Positions 45,345 to 57,042 of a DNA stretch of 64,000 nt are shown here, piece by piece. Every line of letters begins with the position of its first letter. Positions within the stretch are counted from its first letter, which is position 1. The notes under the pieces were generated by a model. That model searched no databases. It saw nothing but the letters and a program-made list of their open reading frames with translations, and was not told the DNA's origin. Source of the DNA: Maylandia zebra (taxonomy: Eukaryota; Chordata; Actinopteri; Cichliformes; Cichlidae). The translations under genes and the position numbers were made by a program. Location: assembly GCF_041146795.1 (NCBI RefSeq), contig NC_135175.1, positions 37,301,669 through 37,365,668 of the forward strand, read 5' to 3'.

Positions 45345-46690
45345 GGCTCAGCTCGTTCTGCAGTAGCTGGGAGGAGGCATGCACATAACATGGCCGATGG
45401 CGTAAACACCCATCGTAGCAGCTGCAGTGTTGTCAATGGTGAGCTCGGGCTGCGAGGTCACCATTGACAACCAAACTGCTTTTGGCTCTTGACGGAGGCG
45501 GTCGCACTTTCTCCTTCTCCCTCTCCCTCTCACTTATCTTTCCTGCTTGGCTTCTCATGTCTTTTGTATAGTCTCGCTTATTCTCTAACCCTAAGAGAGT
45601 CTCCCAGACTTGTTCTCTAAAAACCTAAAGAATTATGGATTTGATCAACTGGTCCCTGAATGCAATGACACCCTCGACGAGAAGCCTGGGTTCGGGAGAG
45701 CCCGTGACAAGACATTGAAGACACCTTTTTGGAACCATGATAACAGGGTTCTTGCTGATTGGCCCCGGCTTATTGAAGGATAAAGAAAGCGGAAACGGCT
45801 GTTCAAATCCCCACAAGGCTGCCTGCTTTGTTGATTGGAAAGATGGAGCGAGCTGTGGCTTCTCAGAATGGGCTCATCAGGTGCAGCACGAATGACATCT
45901 TGGAGAAGTTTGGGCTGCTGTGAGTACTGAGACCGACTGACAACATCTGACAACATCTCGGAGAGGCTCACGGCTGTCGTGAACACTCATGCCCTATGAG
46001 CAAAATGGATAACATCTCGGCATGGATGGATAACATCGTGGAGAGGCTCACGGCTCCAGACTTGTGACCAGTGACGGACATTAGACAACTGTAAAATTTG
46101 AAGCAGTTTGTTCGCACTAACCAAAACAGCTACCATCTTCATTTCATGTGGCGCCAGTTGGATGCTCAAGGCAAAAGCTGACGGGAATAACAATTCTCCC
46201 TTAGATAACAAGACTGTGTTATGACTTTCTCCCTCCTCATTTAAGGCCACCCGCATCGACCGAAGACTGACTTTTGCCTAATCGGGTGAAGGGACACTTT
46301 CTCTTGGTTGAACACACACACATACGCATGTACACTGACACAGACCTACACTCACCCCCTCCAAACGCCTTCGAAGCTCATGTCTTCTATGTTGTGAGAT
46401 GTGATGATTCATGTGCTGAGGTGTTTTTTTTTGTTTTTTTTTTTTCTGTTCTCAAACTGATCTCCCTGTTGGAGGTCAGTCTAGGGGAGTTATTTTTGTC
46501 TCCTTGTCTTTCCTCATGTTGTGCATTTTCCATTGTTATACCTCTCTGACCTGTCTTCCCCATGTGATGTTTGTGTAATGTATGTAAGGTCAGAAGGGTA
46601 AGATGGCGCTGGCAATGGTCGGCAGCCTTAACAACAAATTTCCCATGTGTGGGACTAATAAAGGTATCTTAAATGACTGTAAATGATCCT
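45345..46690 (+). mobile_element. Probable non-autonomous retroelement with LINE-type tail
   Basis: The right end reads AAGATGGCGCTGGCAATGGT, then CATGTGTGGGACTAATAAAG followed by GTATCTTA, a LINE-type 3' tail. The body has no reverse-transcriptase motif in any frame. Inside, a phrase (CATCTCGG/CGTGGAGAGGCTCACGGCT) is repeated at about 45950-46060. The head carries a 14-bp inverted pair (GTTGTCAATGGTGA/TCACCATTGACAAC, 45429-45474). The left boundary is uncertain. Confidence 0.5.
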
Positions 46691-47139
46691 GAAAAAGTCT
46701 TGTGCTCATCTGGACGTCTTCAGTGGGACGCGTGTCGTCATCAGCTGACTCCGTCAGTCTCAGCTGACTGCAGCTCTCCGACCTTTAACCTTAAACACTG
46801 GCCCGTGTGTCGGTTTACAGTAAATGTGCCCATAGTCTATGAAGGCTAACCTCTGTGCGTCTGTGCCCAAAATAACCGTCGTGCAGCTCTAACAGTGCGA
46901 GTCATCAAAGGGAAACTCACGGAGAAGTCAAACTTAGCTGGAGGATTGTAGGGTCCTCGTCCCCCACAGTGATACACGGCGAGGGGACCGCCGCTGTGAA
47001 ATGTTACAGGCGTCGTTTGAATCCGAGCAGCTCGCAGGAAAACATCCAAAGGTGGGGTTTACAAAAAAATATGAGCATCATAACTTTTAAGTTTCAGAAC
47101 AGAAACCGCGCCATCCTCCTCTCCAAGGCTTTCATGTGT
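46691..47139. other. Intergenic, no feature recognised
   Basis: I see no gene or bounded repeat here. Confidence 0.5.
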
Positions 47140-48225
47140 GATAATAATAACATGTTTTATTTGAGGATACCTTTCAGAAACCCATGGTCACCTTACAAAT
47201 ATAGGCCGTTTACCATTTTACAAAGAACAAAATTAATAAAAGGAGCATTAGTCATAAAATGCATAAAATAAGTTAAAATTGCAAAACAGAACTTGACAAC
47301 AGATTAAAATCAGCACTAAAGCGAATAAGCCAGTTTGAACAGATGTGTTTTGAGCTGTGACTTAAATGCGGGAAGAGAGTCTATATTTCTTATAGAGAGT
47401 TCCAGAGCCGAGGTGCAGAGCGACTGAAGGCTCTGTGTCCCATAGTGATGAGATGAGCGGAAGGAACAGTAAGATGAACAGCAGATGAGGATCTGAGAGG
47501 GCGGGAGACAGTGGTGATATGGAGCAGGTCACACAAATAGGAAGGAGCAGATTTATGGATACACTTATACGTGAGAAGTAAGATTTTAAAGTTTATCCTG
47601 GCTTTTATAGGCAACCAGCGAAGCTGCTGAAGAACTGTTGTAATATGACGGAGTGCAAGTTATGACCCGAGCTGCAGAGTTTTGAAGAAGTTGGAGTTTA
47701 TGAAGGAACCTTTTAGGCAGACCAAATAGGAGGGAACTGTAGTAATCAATACGGGACGTAATAAGACTATGGACAAGGATGGCAGCAGCATGGGGAGGAA
47801 GGAAGTGATGGAGTCGGTTAATATTACGTAAGTGGAAGTATGCAGACCGTGTTATGTAATTAATGTGAGACTGGAATGAAAGAGTACTGTCAAGTAAGAC
47901 ACCCAAACTTTTAACCTGAGTGGAGGGGAAAACAGGATAGAGACTTGAAGAGTGTGATTTAAATTGGATAAACTGAGTGCCGTCTGAGAGATATGAGGTG
48001 AACCAGGCAACGGGGGTGTGACTAATGCCAATGGATGCTAACCGGTTCAGGAGAATATTGTGAGAAATGGTATCAAACGCCGCACTAAGATCAAGAAGGA
48101 TGAAGATGGATAGGAGACCAGAATCAGCTGCCATCAGAAGGTCATTGGTAATCCTTAACAAAACAGTTTCTATGCTATGATTGGGGCGGAAACCAGATTG
48201 AAATTGTTCATAGAGGTTATTGCAT
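47140..48225 (-). mobile_element. L2-like LINE, RT domain and C-terminus
   Basis: Minus-strand frames give [40 protein letters not shown] (RT motif with catalytic Asp), a gap where the YxDD block should be, then [37 protein letters not shown] and HRAFSRSAPRLWNSL. This is the same family and orientation as the copy in the kmt2c intron. Part of the palm has been lost between [12 protein letters not shown] and [12 protein letters not shown], so it is inactive. Confidence 0.85.
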
Positions 48226-48303
48226 TGCTACTGCATTTCGTTGCCCTGTACCTGTGCATGTGCAATGACAATAAAGTTGAATTCTATTCTAATTCTATTC
48301 TAT
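48226..48303 (+). mobile_element. LINE 3' tail with (ATTCT)n
   Basis: A short stretch, GTGCAATGACAATAAAGTTG, followed by ATTCTATTCTAATTCTATTC repeats, is a fish LINE-type 3' end in the + orientation. It lies exactly at the junction between the L2-like element and the truncated gypsy element. Confidence 0.65.
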
Positions 48304-48308
48304 TATGG

Positions 48309-49544
48309 TTACTTTTTCAAGAATTTTTGAAATAACCCCTCATCCCACTCCTTTCCAGACTCAAGGCAAAATTTCCGCATCATAGATTTCAATGTCTGAT
48401 GAAACCGCTCGAGCGCACTTTGCGACTCCGGATGATAGGCACTAGATTTCTGATGTTTAATGCCAAGTGATTGCAAAACTTGAGCAAAAATCTTAAACAT
48501 GACATTAGAGCCTTGGTCGGTTTGGACCGCTTTTGGTAACCCGAAAGTAGAAAAGAAGTTCACCAACGCCTTAACAACTGGTTTAACCTTAAGGGTGCGC
48601 AATGGAATTGCCTCGGGAAAACGTGTAGCAACGCACATCAAAGTCAAGAGGTACTGGTGGCCCGATTTTGTTTTAAGAAGTGGACCAACGCAGTCGATGA
48701 GTATGTGTTCAAAAGGTTCCCCTAAAACTGGAATAGGGTGTAATGGAGCGGGTGGAATGACTTGGTTAGGCTTACCACTAATCTGACAGGTGTGACGAGA
48801 ACGACAATACTTAGCAATGTCATTCTTCAATCCTGGCCAAAAGAAATGACGCAGAATGCGGTGGTAGGTTTTTCTAATACCTAAATGTCCAGAAAAGCTG
48901 TCATGGGCAAGACTAAGAACTTTGTGTCGGTACTGTTGAGGCACCAGAACCTGCTGAAACACATTCCAGCCCAGATCACCAGCTGTAGGCGGATACCAGG
49001 TACGCATCAACACATCATCCTCAACACTATAAACACGAGGATACTGGTCACTAGAGTTGGCAGCTGAAAAACAACCCACAAGAGTCGGGTCACTGTGTTG
49101 TGCCAAAACAAAATCCTTTTTGTTAACTCCCAAAGGCAGTTGAGATGTCACTGATGGGCTAATAGACAGCATCGCCTCAGAGTCGCCCGTCAGCGGGTCA
49201 CAGGTTTTAGATCCAGACTCCGGCTCACCACCAGCGCAGAGAAAAGAATCAGACAAATCAACATCACCATACTTGCACTTGTGCGCGCGAGTTACAGCGC
49301 AGGCAGGAAAAACAGAGGGGGAGCGCTCAGCGGCAGGGTCAGATAACAAAGTATCAGGCACAGGATTCTCAACCACTCTCGGGATAGAAAACACTTTCCC
49401 GTTCGCTAAGTCATTCCCCAGAATCATTGCAACTCCGGGCACTGGCAACTGATCGCGCCCGAAACGAGCGTCGATTGAAGAAACACATTGTGTAGTGGTA
49501 CTAATTTGCATTGCAACAACAGACTCCAGACATCCTTTGGCCAT
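48309..49544 (-). pseudogene. Gypsy protease-like to integrase open frame (411 aa)
   Basis: The frame begins in residual Gag (MAKGCLESVVAMQ), then passes into protease-adjacent sequence (LPVPGVAMILGNDLANGKVF). The integrase zinc region is HDSFSGHLGIRKTYHRILRH, then FWPGLKNDIAKYCRS. The second Cys of the usual C-x2-C is Arg here (CRSR), which suggests decay. The DDE core is complete in outline: ILIDCVGPL, VQTDQGSN and SALERFHQTLK, with 35 residues between the last two acids. The C-terminal domain is cut off. Confidence 0.85.
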
Positions 49545-49559
49545 TTTAAAGTGGTTGCG

Positions 49560-50190
49560 ATGCGCTCAAAAGCAGTGGAATCAACTCATCAACAAATAGG
49601 AATCAACCTCTCCCTCCCTAAAAGGAGGTACCAAAACAACCTGCTTGCTAGCGTTAAACTGGTCTACGATGGAAGTGTCGGGGAGTGTACTTACACGGAC
49701 GGGAACAGCGTCTTTCGCTTGAGAAGGATCCAGCTCCATAGCTCGTATGCGGAGATGCATGAGTTCGACTTCCTTAGCCTTAGCCTCCAGCTCCACCTCC
49801 TTCAAGCGAAGGGCAAGCTTGAGATCATCCGTCACCAAACCCGCCGCAACCTGGCCAGTCGGGTCAAATTTAGGAGATTGAACGGCGACAGGAGCTTCCA
49901 CCCCCGACGTCATCCGCCCCTTGGTAGGTTTCGGGACGGCCCCAGCAGCTTCCGCCCCCACTGCCGTCTCCAAACTCCCAGACCCACTCGGCGAAGTTTT
50001 CTGCCTCCCAAACACTCCCCTGTCCACCACTTTCTCTATCAAACATTGTTTAATTTCCGCCTTCTTAGGAACATTCACATTGAATAAATTAGCCACTACT
50101 AACAAATCTGCTTTTGTGCACCGCTCCAACATTTCAATGGAGGGCTGTTGCGCAAAATCATCCATGTCAAACGACATCACGAGCAAAGCA
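49560..50190 (-). pseudogene. Gypsy Gag-like frame, 3'-deleted
   Basis: The likely start is MSFDMDDFAQQPSIE near 50185, although the frame is open to 50339. It shows a SAP-like segment (CTKADLLVVANLFNVNVPKK) and a charged helix (LALRLKEVELEAKAKEVELM). It then shows QVVLVPPFREGEVDSYLLMS, the start of the capsid-like part, where the frame breaks. The following FxRIxTTLKWPKD-like residues are out of frame and fuse to the next ORF. Confidence 0.75.
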
Positions 50191-50350
50191 AAAAAGAAAA
50201 ACTGCAGACCACTAACCGCATCCGCGCACTCCAGACCCGCAAAACTCACGCCTACCGCATAGACGAATGAAACGTCTTCCCACACCCTCCACAACGTTTC
50301 CCCCCCACCGCAAACGCAAAAGGGAAACGAACCAATCACACGAACGAAAA

Positions 50351-50364
50351 GGGACGAGCCCCCA
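50351..50364 (-). other. tRNA-Pro-type primer-binding site
   Basis: On the minus strand, four bases after the LTR, the sequence TGGGGGCTCGTCCC matches the start of the tRNA-Pro primer-binding site used by many retroelements (13 of the first 14 bases by eye). Confidence 0.7.
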
Positions 50365-50368
50365 TTTA

Positions 50369-51018
50369 TGTTACGCCCCTAGTCTAGGCGTGTAGAGACG
50401 CACATAAGGGTTGGAGGAGAGAGAGACAAATCCCCGCCCTGATTCCCAAGCCAAACATCCAAAACCAGTTGCGAGTAAAAAAGGTGATTTTATTGAAGGT
50501 AATAAATAATAATAAAATGAAGCATAGCTCCAGGGTGAACCCAGGCCAAAATAATAAACAAAACCAACTAAGTCCCACCAGAGAAAACTAACTAAACCCT
50601 AAGAAAGAAACAGAACAAACAAATAACAATACTAACCCTCGCTCCCTAACCCGGAAAACAGGAGAAAACTGTTCCAAAGAAAAAGGCGGCTCACCCCTTC
50701 CGCTTCAGTCTATGGGTGCCTCAGCACTAAGTTAATACACCCGGAGCGGCTCTCACAGAGCACGCTCACACACATACACAGCAAAAGTATAGGCTGGAAA
50801 CCAGGGTCAGGACCGCGTCGGCTGTCAAACTACTCCTCTCTCTCTCTCTCCGGCGGGAGCTGTCAGAGCGGCTTTTTGAACATGGTCACGTGTTCCACGG
50901 TCCAATCAGCTGCTCACTACTCTTCATTAGGGGAGGGACCTGCAAAGAGTCTTAAGCACAGTAAAGAGACACAGAACAAAACAGTCCACACAGTGTTCTT
51001 ATGGCCACAGCTGTAACA
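50369..51018 (-). repeat. Gypsy 5' LTR
   Basis: The 650-bp repeat has inverted ends TGTTAC/GTAACA and sits next to the primer-binding site. No second copy is seen on the other side of the coding remnants, so the element lost its 3' end. Confidence 0.75.
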
Positions 51019-51570
51019 ATACTAAGTCCAGTTTTCTTGAATAGACGTTCGAGTTGGCGTCCTTTAGCTTTAAGGTGACGCAGGTCGGGGGTAAACCATG
51101 GTGCTGAACTGGAAAATGAGACCGTTCAATGTTTAAGGGGAGCCCACTGTGGGAGTTTGCATTAAAAGAAATAAACATATGATCAGACTGGAGAAACAAT
51201 GTGGCTTTACAATGGGTGGGGGTAAGGCCACAACAACAGACCAAATCCAAGATATGACCTTTAGATGAGTAGAAAACTTTATGTACTGTAGAAGCCCAAA
51301 ACTTTCCAGGCAGGAGGTAAAATCTCTGGAAAGAGGGATTTTGTCATTGTCCATATGAATATTGAAGTCACCAACAATTATCAGATTAGGAGAAAGTACA
51401 GAGAAATGAGTGAGAAGAGCAGAAAATTCATTTAAAAAATCCTTATTTGGCTTAGGTGGCGGATAAACAGTACATATAATGGTGGGGGTAGATCCGGGGA
51501 GCTGTAGTGCAATGTATTCAAATGAATGGGAGGGAGGGGCAGAGACAGTGCTTCCAGTGATGTGTTCAGG
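51019..51570 (-). mobile_element. L2-like LINE endonuclease fragment
   Basis: The minus-strand frames give NLIIVGDFNIHMDNDK-type sequence near 51340-51390, then SRDFTSCLESFGLLQYIKF and LILDLVCCCGLTPTH-like. This is the C-terminal half of an APE-type endonuclease (GDFN motif). It probably belongs to the same insertion as 47140-48225, with roughly 750 bp of RT sequence lost between them. Confidence 0.75.
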
Positions 51571-51610
51571 TGCTGCTGGACAAAGAGCCTGACAAGATGA
51601 CTGTCTTAAT

Positions 51611-51813
51611 CAGGGGTGTCCAACTCCAGGCCTCGAGGGCCAGTGTCCTGCAGGTTTTAGATGTGCCCCTCATCCAGCTGATTTAAATGGCTAAATGAAA
51701 GCTCTCCAGAGACCTGGTAATGAACTAATGATGTGACTCAGGTGTGCTGACCCAGGGTGAGATCTAAAACCTGCAGGACACTGGCCCTCGAGGCCTGGAG
51801 TTGGACACCCCTG
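51611..51813. mobile_element. Palindromic hAT-type MITE
   Basis: The inverted ends run about 50 bp (CAGGGGTGTCCAACTCCAGG inward; the reverse right end is the same). The flanking octamers are similar but degenerate (TCTTAA-like and TCCTAA-like). It has no coding capacity. This terminus is widespread in fish genomes. Confidence 0.85.
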
Positions 51814-51940
51814 TCCTAAAGCAAAGGCAGGGTCTGGGTGGTCCTTGAGGTGGTCGTTACTGCTGCACCTCAAACCCGACACAGGAGCACGCCGGCTCCA
51901 CCAGGAAGCCGACAGACCGCAACACAGTATGTGCCTAAGC

Positions 51941-52143
51941 TAGGGTGACCAACAGTCCTCTTCTTTTGCACTTGTTGACTTGTAAAAGCCTGTATGACAC
52001 TTTTTATTTCACCATTTTTTAACAGCACATAGAAGGCATCGTTTAAATATGTTAACGTTTTCTTTAAGCAAACAGTATTATTAAAGTTCTTCATGACTGG
52101 GCCAAGTGTCCTCTTTTTTGGAAATCAAAATATGGTCACCCTA
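51941..52143. mobile_element. Short TIR MITE with near-perfect 8-bp TSD
   Basis: Ends are TAGGGTGACCA and TGGTCACCCTA. The flanks GCCTAAGC (51933-51940) and GCCTAACC (52144-52151) match at seven of eight bases, a hAT-like duplication. AAGAGGACA/TGTCCTCTT words lie inside both ends. Confidence 0.82.
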
Positions 52144-52399
52144 GCCTAACCTAACACCGGGTAACCAATCAGTCTCTCACTGCATTAACACTTACATGAG
52201 ACGCTGCGTCTTCACATCTGCTGTGGTGAATCAACCTCCTTCAAAGGCAAAGGTGTGTCTCTCCTGACGCATGGCCTTTTATCCAAGCTCCTCCCACTGA
52301 GTATCCAGGGACCCTGAACTTACCATAAACCACACCACCATTTTTTCATGAGGTCTGTGAGGTTTTGAAGTTTTATTTACTTTAATCTTGAACCCAGCG

Positions 52400-52935
52400 G
52401 CGGTCCTAGCCTGTTTGGCGCCGTGGGCGAACACTCCTTCTGCTCCAGCAGCAGGTTGAGGGTCACAGATGCCAACAGACTAAATAAACTGATCCACAAG
52501 GCCGATAATGTTGCTCCCACCCACTCCATGACGTGCTGGATAGTCTCGTGGGAGACTGAGATTACCAAAAAGCACCACTGAATGACACAGGAAGTCATTC
52601 CTGCCTTTGGCCATCTCCCTGTACAGCTCATCCATCTAACACACTGTAAACACTGCAATAGTTACACCCTTTTTACACACGCTCTTTTCTACTCTGTAAT
52701 ATTCTTGTCAATTTTCTTGATATTTCTTTATAATCACCTCTGTTAGTCCTTGATATTTATAATTGAGTGACCTGCATTTATTAGTGCTGTTTCTTAAATG
52801 TGTAAAATCTGTAACATCATGTATTGTTTGGAGTTTAGTCTGTTACTGTTACTATTTTTTACCATTTCTTCTTGGAGCAACTGTAACCCACATAATTTCC
52901 TTAGGAATTAATAAAGTATTCTGATTCTAATTGTT
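52400..52935 (+). mobile_element. LINE 3' end (CR1/L2-type)
   Basis: A degraded C-terminal coding tail (AGGAAGTCATTCCTGCCTTT, GGCCATCTCCCTGTACA) leads into a 3' UTR ending TTCCTTAGGAATTAATAAAG and TATTCTGATTCTAATT, the usual tail of this fish LINE type. It is 5'-truncated. Confidence 0.7.
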
Positions 52936-52971
52936 TCAGGATACATGACCTTCCATTATTTTATATTTATG

Positions 52972-53268
52972 GGCGACCGCGGCTCAGGGGGTTGGGAAGC
53001 TCATCTGTAACCGGAAGGTCGCCGGTTCGAGCCCCTGCTCTGTCTTTCCTGGTCGTTGTGTCCTTGGGCAAGACACCTTACCTTACCACGTACTAGTGTT
53101 GGCCAGAGGGGCCGATGGCGCGATATGGCAGCCTCGCTTCTGTCAGTCTGCCCCAGGGCAGCTGTGGCTACAACTGTAGCTGCCTCCACCAGTGTGTGAA
53201 TGAATAGTGGCATTGTAAAGCCTTTTGAGTGTCTAGAAAAGCGCTATATAAATGCAATCCAATGACAC
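52972..53268 (+). mobile_element. tRNA-derived SINE
   Basis: The head resembles a tRNA, with an A-box-like GGCTCAGGGGGTTGGGAAG and a B box GGTTCGAGCCCC (53024-53035). A conserved body follows (TTGTGTCCTTGGGCAAGACA, CCCCAGGGCAGCTGTGGCTA) and then the tail AAGCGCTATATAAATGCAAT. It is full length or nearly so, and is the only complete SINE in the window. Confidence 0.85.
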
Positions 53269-53439
53269 ATCTGTTTACCTGTATCTTTTGCACCTGATGG
53301 CTTTGAACTTCCATCTTCCATTGGTTTTAATTTTGCACTCCAGTATGAACACCCATCCCTCAACCCGAGGATCACCACAACATAACCTAATAGACCTACA
53401 CCTTAGTTCACAGATTCACTTTCTCTAGGGTTTATTTCT

Positions 53440-53770
53440 GGGATTTCGCACAACCCAGGATTCAAATCATGAATACAAAACGATCTTGGATTTACAACAT
53501 TATGAATGAAATGTGCTCTATTTGCAAGCAGCCAGGCCCTCCCCTTTCGACGGGTTGTGTGAGACTTTAAATCATCAAACTGTAAATTCTAAATATTAAA
53601 TTGTTATTGATCCCTTTACCCCTGGTCCTAAAGTTCATATTTATTTTCTTACTCTTCTTATATTTATTGTTTGTTTACTTGCACTGCTGTAACTGGAGCC
53701 TCGTCGTCTCATCTCTATATATAGTGTACTGTAGCGGAGATGACAATAAAGTTTACTTTGACTTCAGCAG
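53440..53770 (+). mobile_element. LINE 3' tail fragment
   Basis: The end reads GGAGATGACAATAAAGTTTA then CTTTGACTTC, preceded by TTACTTGCACTGCTGTAACT. This is the 3' UTR pattern of a Rex1-type LINE. The start is not definable. Confidence 0.55.
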
Positions 53771-54169
53771 CGAGCAGGTGCACCGAGGGCTCGCGCGCTC
53801 ACTTTATAGAATTTCAAAACACCATCAGTGCAAATTATAAGTCTGTATCATGATGTCTGTTGTTTTCGTGTTTGTTGGTTTGTTTTTATTTTGTTTTATT
53901 TTGCGAGTTGGTTATTAGATGCTGCTTCAGCCTGCCGCCCCGCCCATGTTGCCCATATCAAAAACCGCTACTGCTTGAACCTGAAGCCCTTTCCAGGTGT
54001 CCTTTTAGATGTTTGCAGGTATCCTGTGTTTTGTATTACTTTCAGTGCATCCTGGTCCCTCTTGTACTGATTCCTGAAGATTCTGGAGATCTTCGAGTAA
54101 ATTCCAGGAAAATATAATAAATGATGATCCAAGGATCAACAGCAGGGTTCAGTTTGGTCCTTGAGAAGC

Positions 54170-54410
54170 TTTCAATTCAAGATTCAAGATTCTTTATTTG
54201 TCACGTGCATGGTTATACAGGTATAACACGCAGTGAAATGTGACCTGATACGCTCCACGAATGTGCAAAGAAAAAACGAGAGAGAGAGACAGAACTTTAT
54301 ATACAGTGAATGAGTATATACAAGGAGGACAATAAATATAAAATAAAATAAAACAATCTGGAAATTTACAGTTTGTTTACAGTGAGGCCAGAAGGATTCA
54401 TATGTGAGCT
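54170..54410 (-). mobile_element. LINE 3'-end fragment
   Basis: ATTCAAGATTCTTTATTTGT continues CACGTGCATGGTTATACAGG and CAGTGAAATGTGACCTGATA. It is the same 3' end as at 37500-37580 and 34890-34950, in the same orientation. Confidence 0.7.
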
Positions 54411-54812
54411 TTTGGGTTCTTCAGTAGTTTGCACGAGTCGCTGAGGGTATGGAAACACACCTGTGCACTATTATGGGTTCTTGAGGAGATTCAAGGAAAC
54501 CTGATGAAATTATCAGCCTTAAAGTGTTGTTGGTTTGTTATTCAACTGTAGACCTTTAAAGAAGGAGCTTCCAACAGGGCTGCGCTCCTTGAAGAACATC
54601 CCGGTGTTCCAGGAATCCTTCAGTAGTTTCCTGTTGTCCTTTAGCCGGATCCAGGAGTCAAAGCACTGCAGAGTGGATCAGCTGAGCAGGGAAAACAGAG
54701 TGTGTGTGTGAGTATTGATGAGAAAAGAAAGCAAATTATTTGGGGGCTGAAATGCTGGAAACCCTCAATCACACACACACAAACACACACACGCACACAC
54801 ACACAAACACAC

Positions 54813-54887
<75 letters not shown>

Positions 54888-56049
54888 GCTATCTGTCGAT
54901 CACACACTGTTTGGCCACAGAGTAGCAGATCGATAAAGTTTCTCTAAATTTCTAAATTGAGATTTATGAGGTTGATTCAATGGAAGCGTCCAATCAGACG
55001 GCTGCTGGCCAGACTGTGTGATGGCACATCAACCTGCAACGGTTAGTTTTTGTTCCACTGTGAGGACCAACAGGAAGATGCACTGTCTAAATAAAGCCTC
55101 CAGTGGACATTAGAGGAACTGCAGGTTTGGTGATTCAGCGTTGGATTCTTTCCTCAACCCCGAGGAGGAGGCTTCGATTTATGGTTCAGGGAAGGCAGTA
55201 AGACACTGAGGGTGCTCACAGAGACACAAATACAAGTATGTGTGTGTATGACGCTCCTTTTTTTTTTTTCAGAAATATTGATAATAAAGAGCAATGTAGT
55301 GCTTCACAGAAACATGCGCTTTGTGATCAGTTTAGTCGGCTGGCGTGGAGCTCGGAGGACATCAGTACTGGAGCTCAGACCACCCCGTGAGGAAGCTAAC
55401 AGGTGTAGCTGGTAGACAAACACCTGCACAGGTGGTGTTTCCAGAGTTAGTTTTAGTCACAGGTTCTCACAAAGTCGAAAGGATCTCAGAAAGTTCTGAT
55501 GAAACTTTTCCACATAAAAAAACGCAGCTCTGAGTGATCAGCCTTTATTAGTTGAAGCTGCAGAGCAGCGTTGGTACTCCTGATATTTCTGATCGTGTTC
55601 TCACAAACACCTGCTGAGGTTCTCGCTCGTTCTCCAGCTCCTGGTGGAACAGAGATTTTTCTCAGTGATGAAGAGACCTGCAGGACTACCTGAAGCTGCT
55701 CGGGTTTGTCTCTGGAAGCATGGGAGGCTCCACTGAAACCAGTCCAATGAATGAAAATGGTGACAAGTTTAATTCCTCAGGATATGAACACAAGTGTATG
55801 TGAGGTCCCCAGAAGAGCAGTAAGCACGTTTCTGTGTGTGTGTGTGTGTGTGAGGTAATCAGCTGTAAGTGGAGCGCGTTTGTGGACAGAGACGATCAGC
55901 CGCCTGGACCGATCAATACTACGATCAATACAGGGCATGGATGGAGCGATCTAACAGATCATTACCCGTGTGTGTGTGTGACTGTCAGATGAACTCTTCT
56001 TGTGAGATGTTTAAAAAGATGATGGTGAAGTTATGGGTTCAAACTCTGG

Positions 56050-56098
<49 letters not shown>

Positions 56099-57042
56099 TG
56101 CTGCTGTATAATCTGAGCTTTGCTGATTTTCTTTCCTTTGCCTCGTTGTTTTGCCGCTCTTGGTCGCCCCGTGTTGTTTTTAAATGTGCTGATGACTTGA
56201 TGATATCACAGACGCTCACTGCTGACTAAGGATCAGCAGCTTTAAACATTTCCAGAAGCTTCCACGTAGGAGGAACGTGGGCCTCAGCATGCTCTGTGCA
56301 GCTGCTCCTTCAGTGAAGAGGAGGCTCAGATCTCTGTCCCTCCCAGCACTGCTCTCACCTCCAGCTCCTTCTCCACCTTTAAACTGAATTATGGTTCAAA
56401 TTTCAGCTCCAGTTTCAGCCCGAGTGTCAGTAAAGCCATCCGATATCCCAGAACTCACTGCAACACGTTAACACTTTACTGTCCGACACGCACACACTCA
56501 CACACAATTCTGTTTTCATATCATTGTGGGGACATCTACCATAATGCCTGACCGTCAGTCTAAATCTAAACATAACATAACTGTAACCCTGACACTAAAA
56601 CCACATTTCGAGTCTGAAAAATATCTTCACACTCTTTGGTCCCATGTGAGTGACTGTTGGGTCCCACAAAGATATGTAAACATGCTACACACACACACGC
56701 ACACACACTTGGCAGTTGTTTTATGTTGAAAGGCGCGTCTGCTTCTGCACGTCCTGTGTTTGTTGCTGCTCTCGATGCAGCTCGATACGATCCACTAGCG
56801 TTTTCATCAGTGGATAATTCTGGTTTCCTTGTGGCGTTCAGGGACCGTCGGCACACGCTCAGCTGATCGATGCAGACTAGTGAGTGACACTGAAAACATC
56901 TCAGGCTTCTATTGATGTGAGAGGAAGAGTAAAGTGCTGCTGTCATATGACTGCACACGTCCTCAAACGATTTCTGTCCATCATATGCGAGCTCATCAAA
57001 CACATGATCATGTTCTGCACCCAGAGAACACCTGCCTCAACA
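54411..57042. other. Intergenic region with CA microsatellites
   Basis: Simple repeats lie at 54770-54885 (CA/CACACG) and 56051-56094 (CA). Otherwise I recognise neither genes nor bounded mobile elements in this stretch. Confidence 0.6.

Larger units (their letters stand above)
48304..51018 (-). mobile_element. Defective Ty3/gypsy element with integrase after protease
   Basis: On the minus strand the order is 5' LTR (50369-51018), primer-binding site, Gag-like frame, a deletion, protease-like sequence, integrase, then an abrupt end at about 48304 without RT, RNase H or 3' LTR. It lies inside an L2-like LINE, whose endonuclease part resumes at 51019. The position of integrase directly after protease-like sequence recalls Gmr1-type gypsy elements of fish, in which integrase precedes RT; a deletion could also create it. 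Confidence 0.8.

Noticed and set aside
49488..50087. 199-codon + strand frame
   Set aside because: It is the antisense shadow of the Gag-like region; the minus strand carries the recognised motifs.
53024..53035. Possible tRNA gene (B-box GGTTCGAGCCCC)
   Set aside because: The surrounding stems do not form a tRNA and the body and tail are those of a SINE.
55869..56219. Short frames around the 56051 (CA)n tract
   Set aside because: They depend on the microsatellite, have no start context or homology, and no plausible exon borders.
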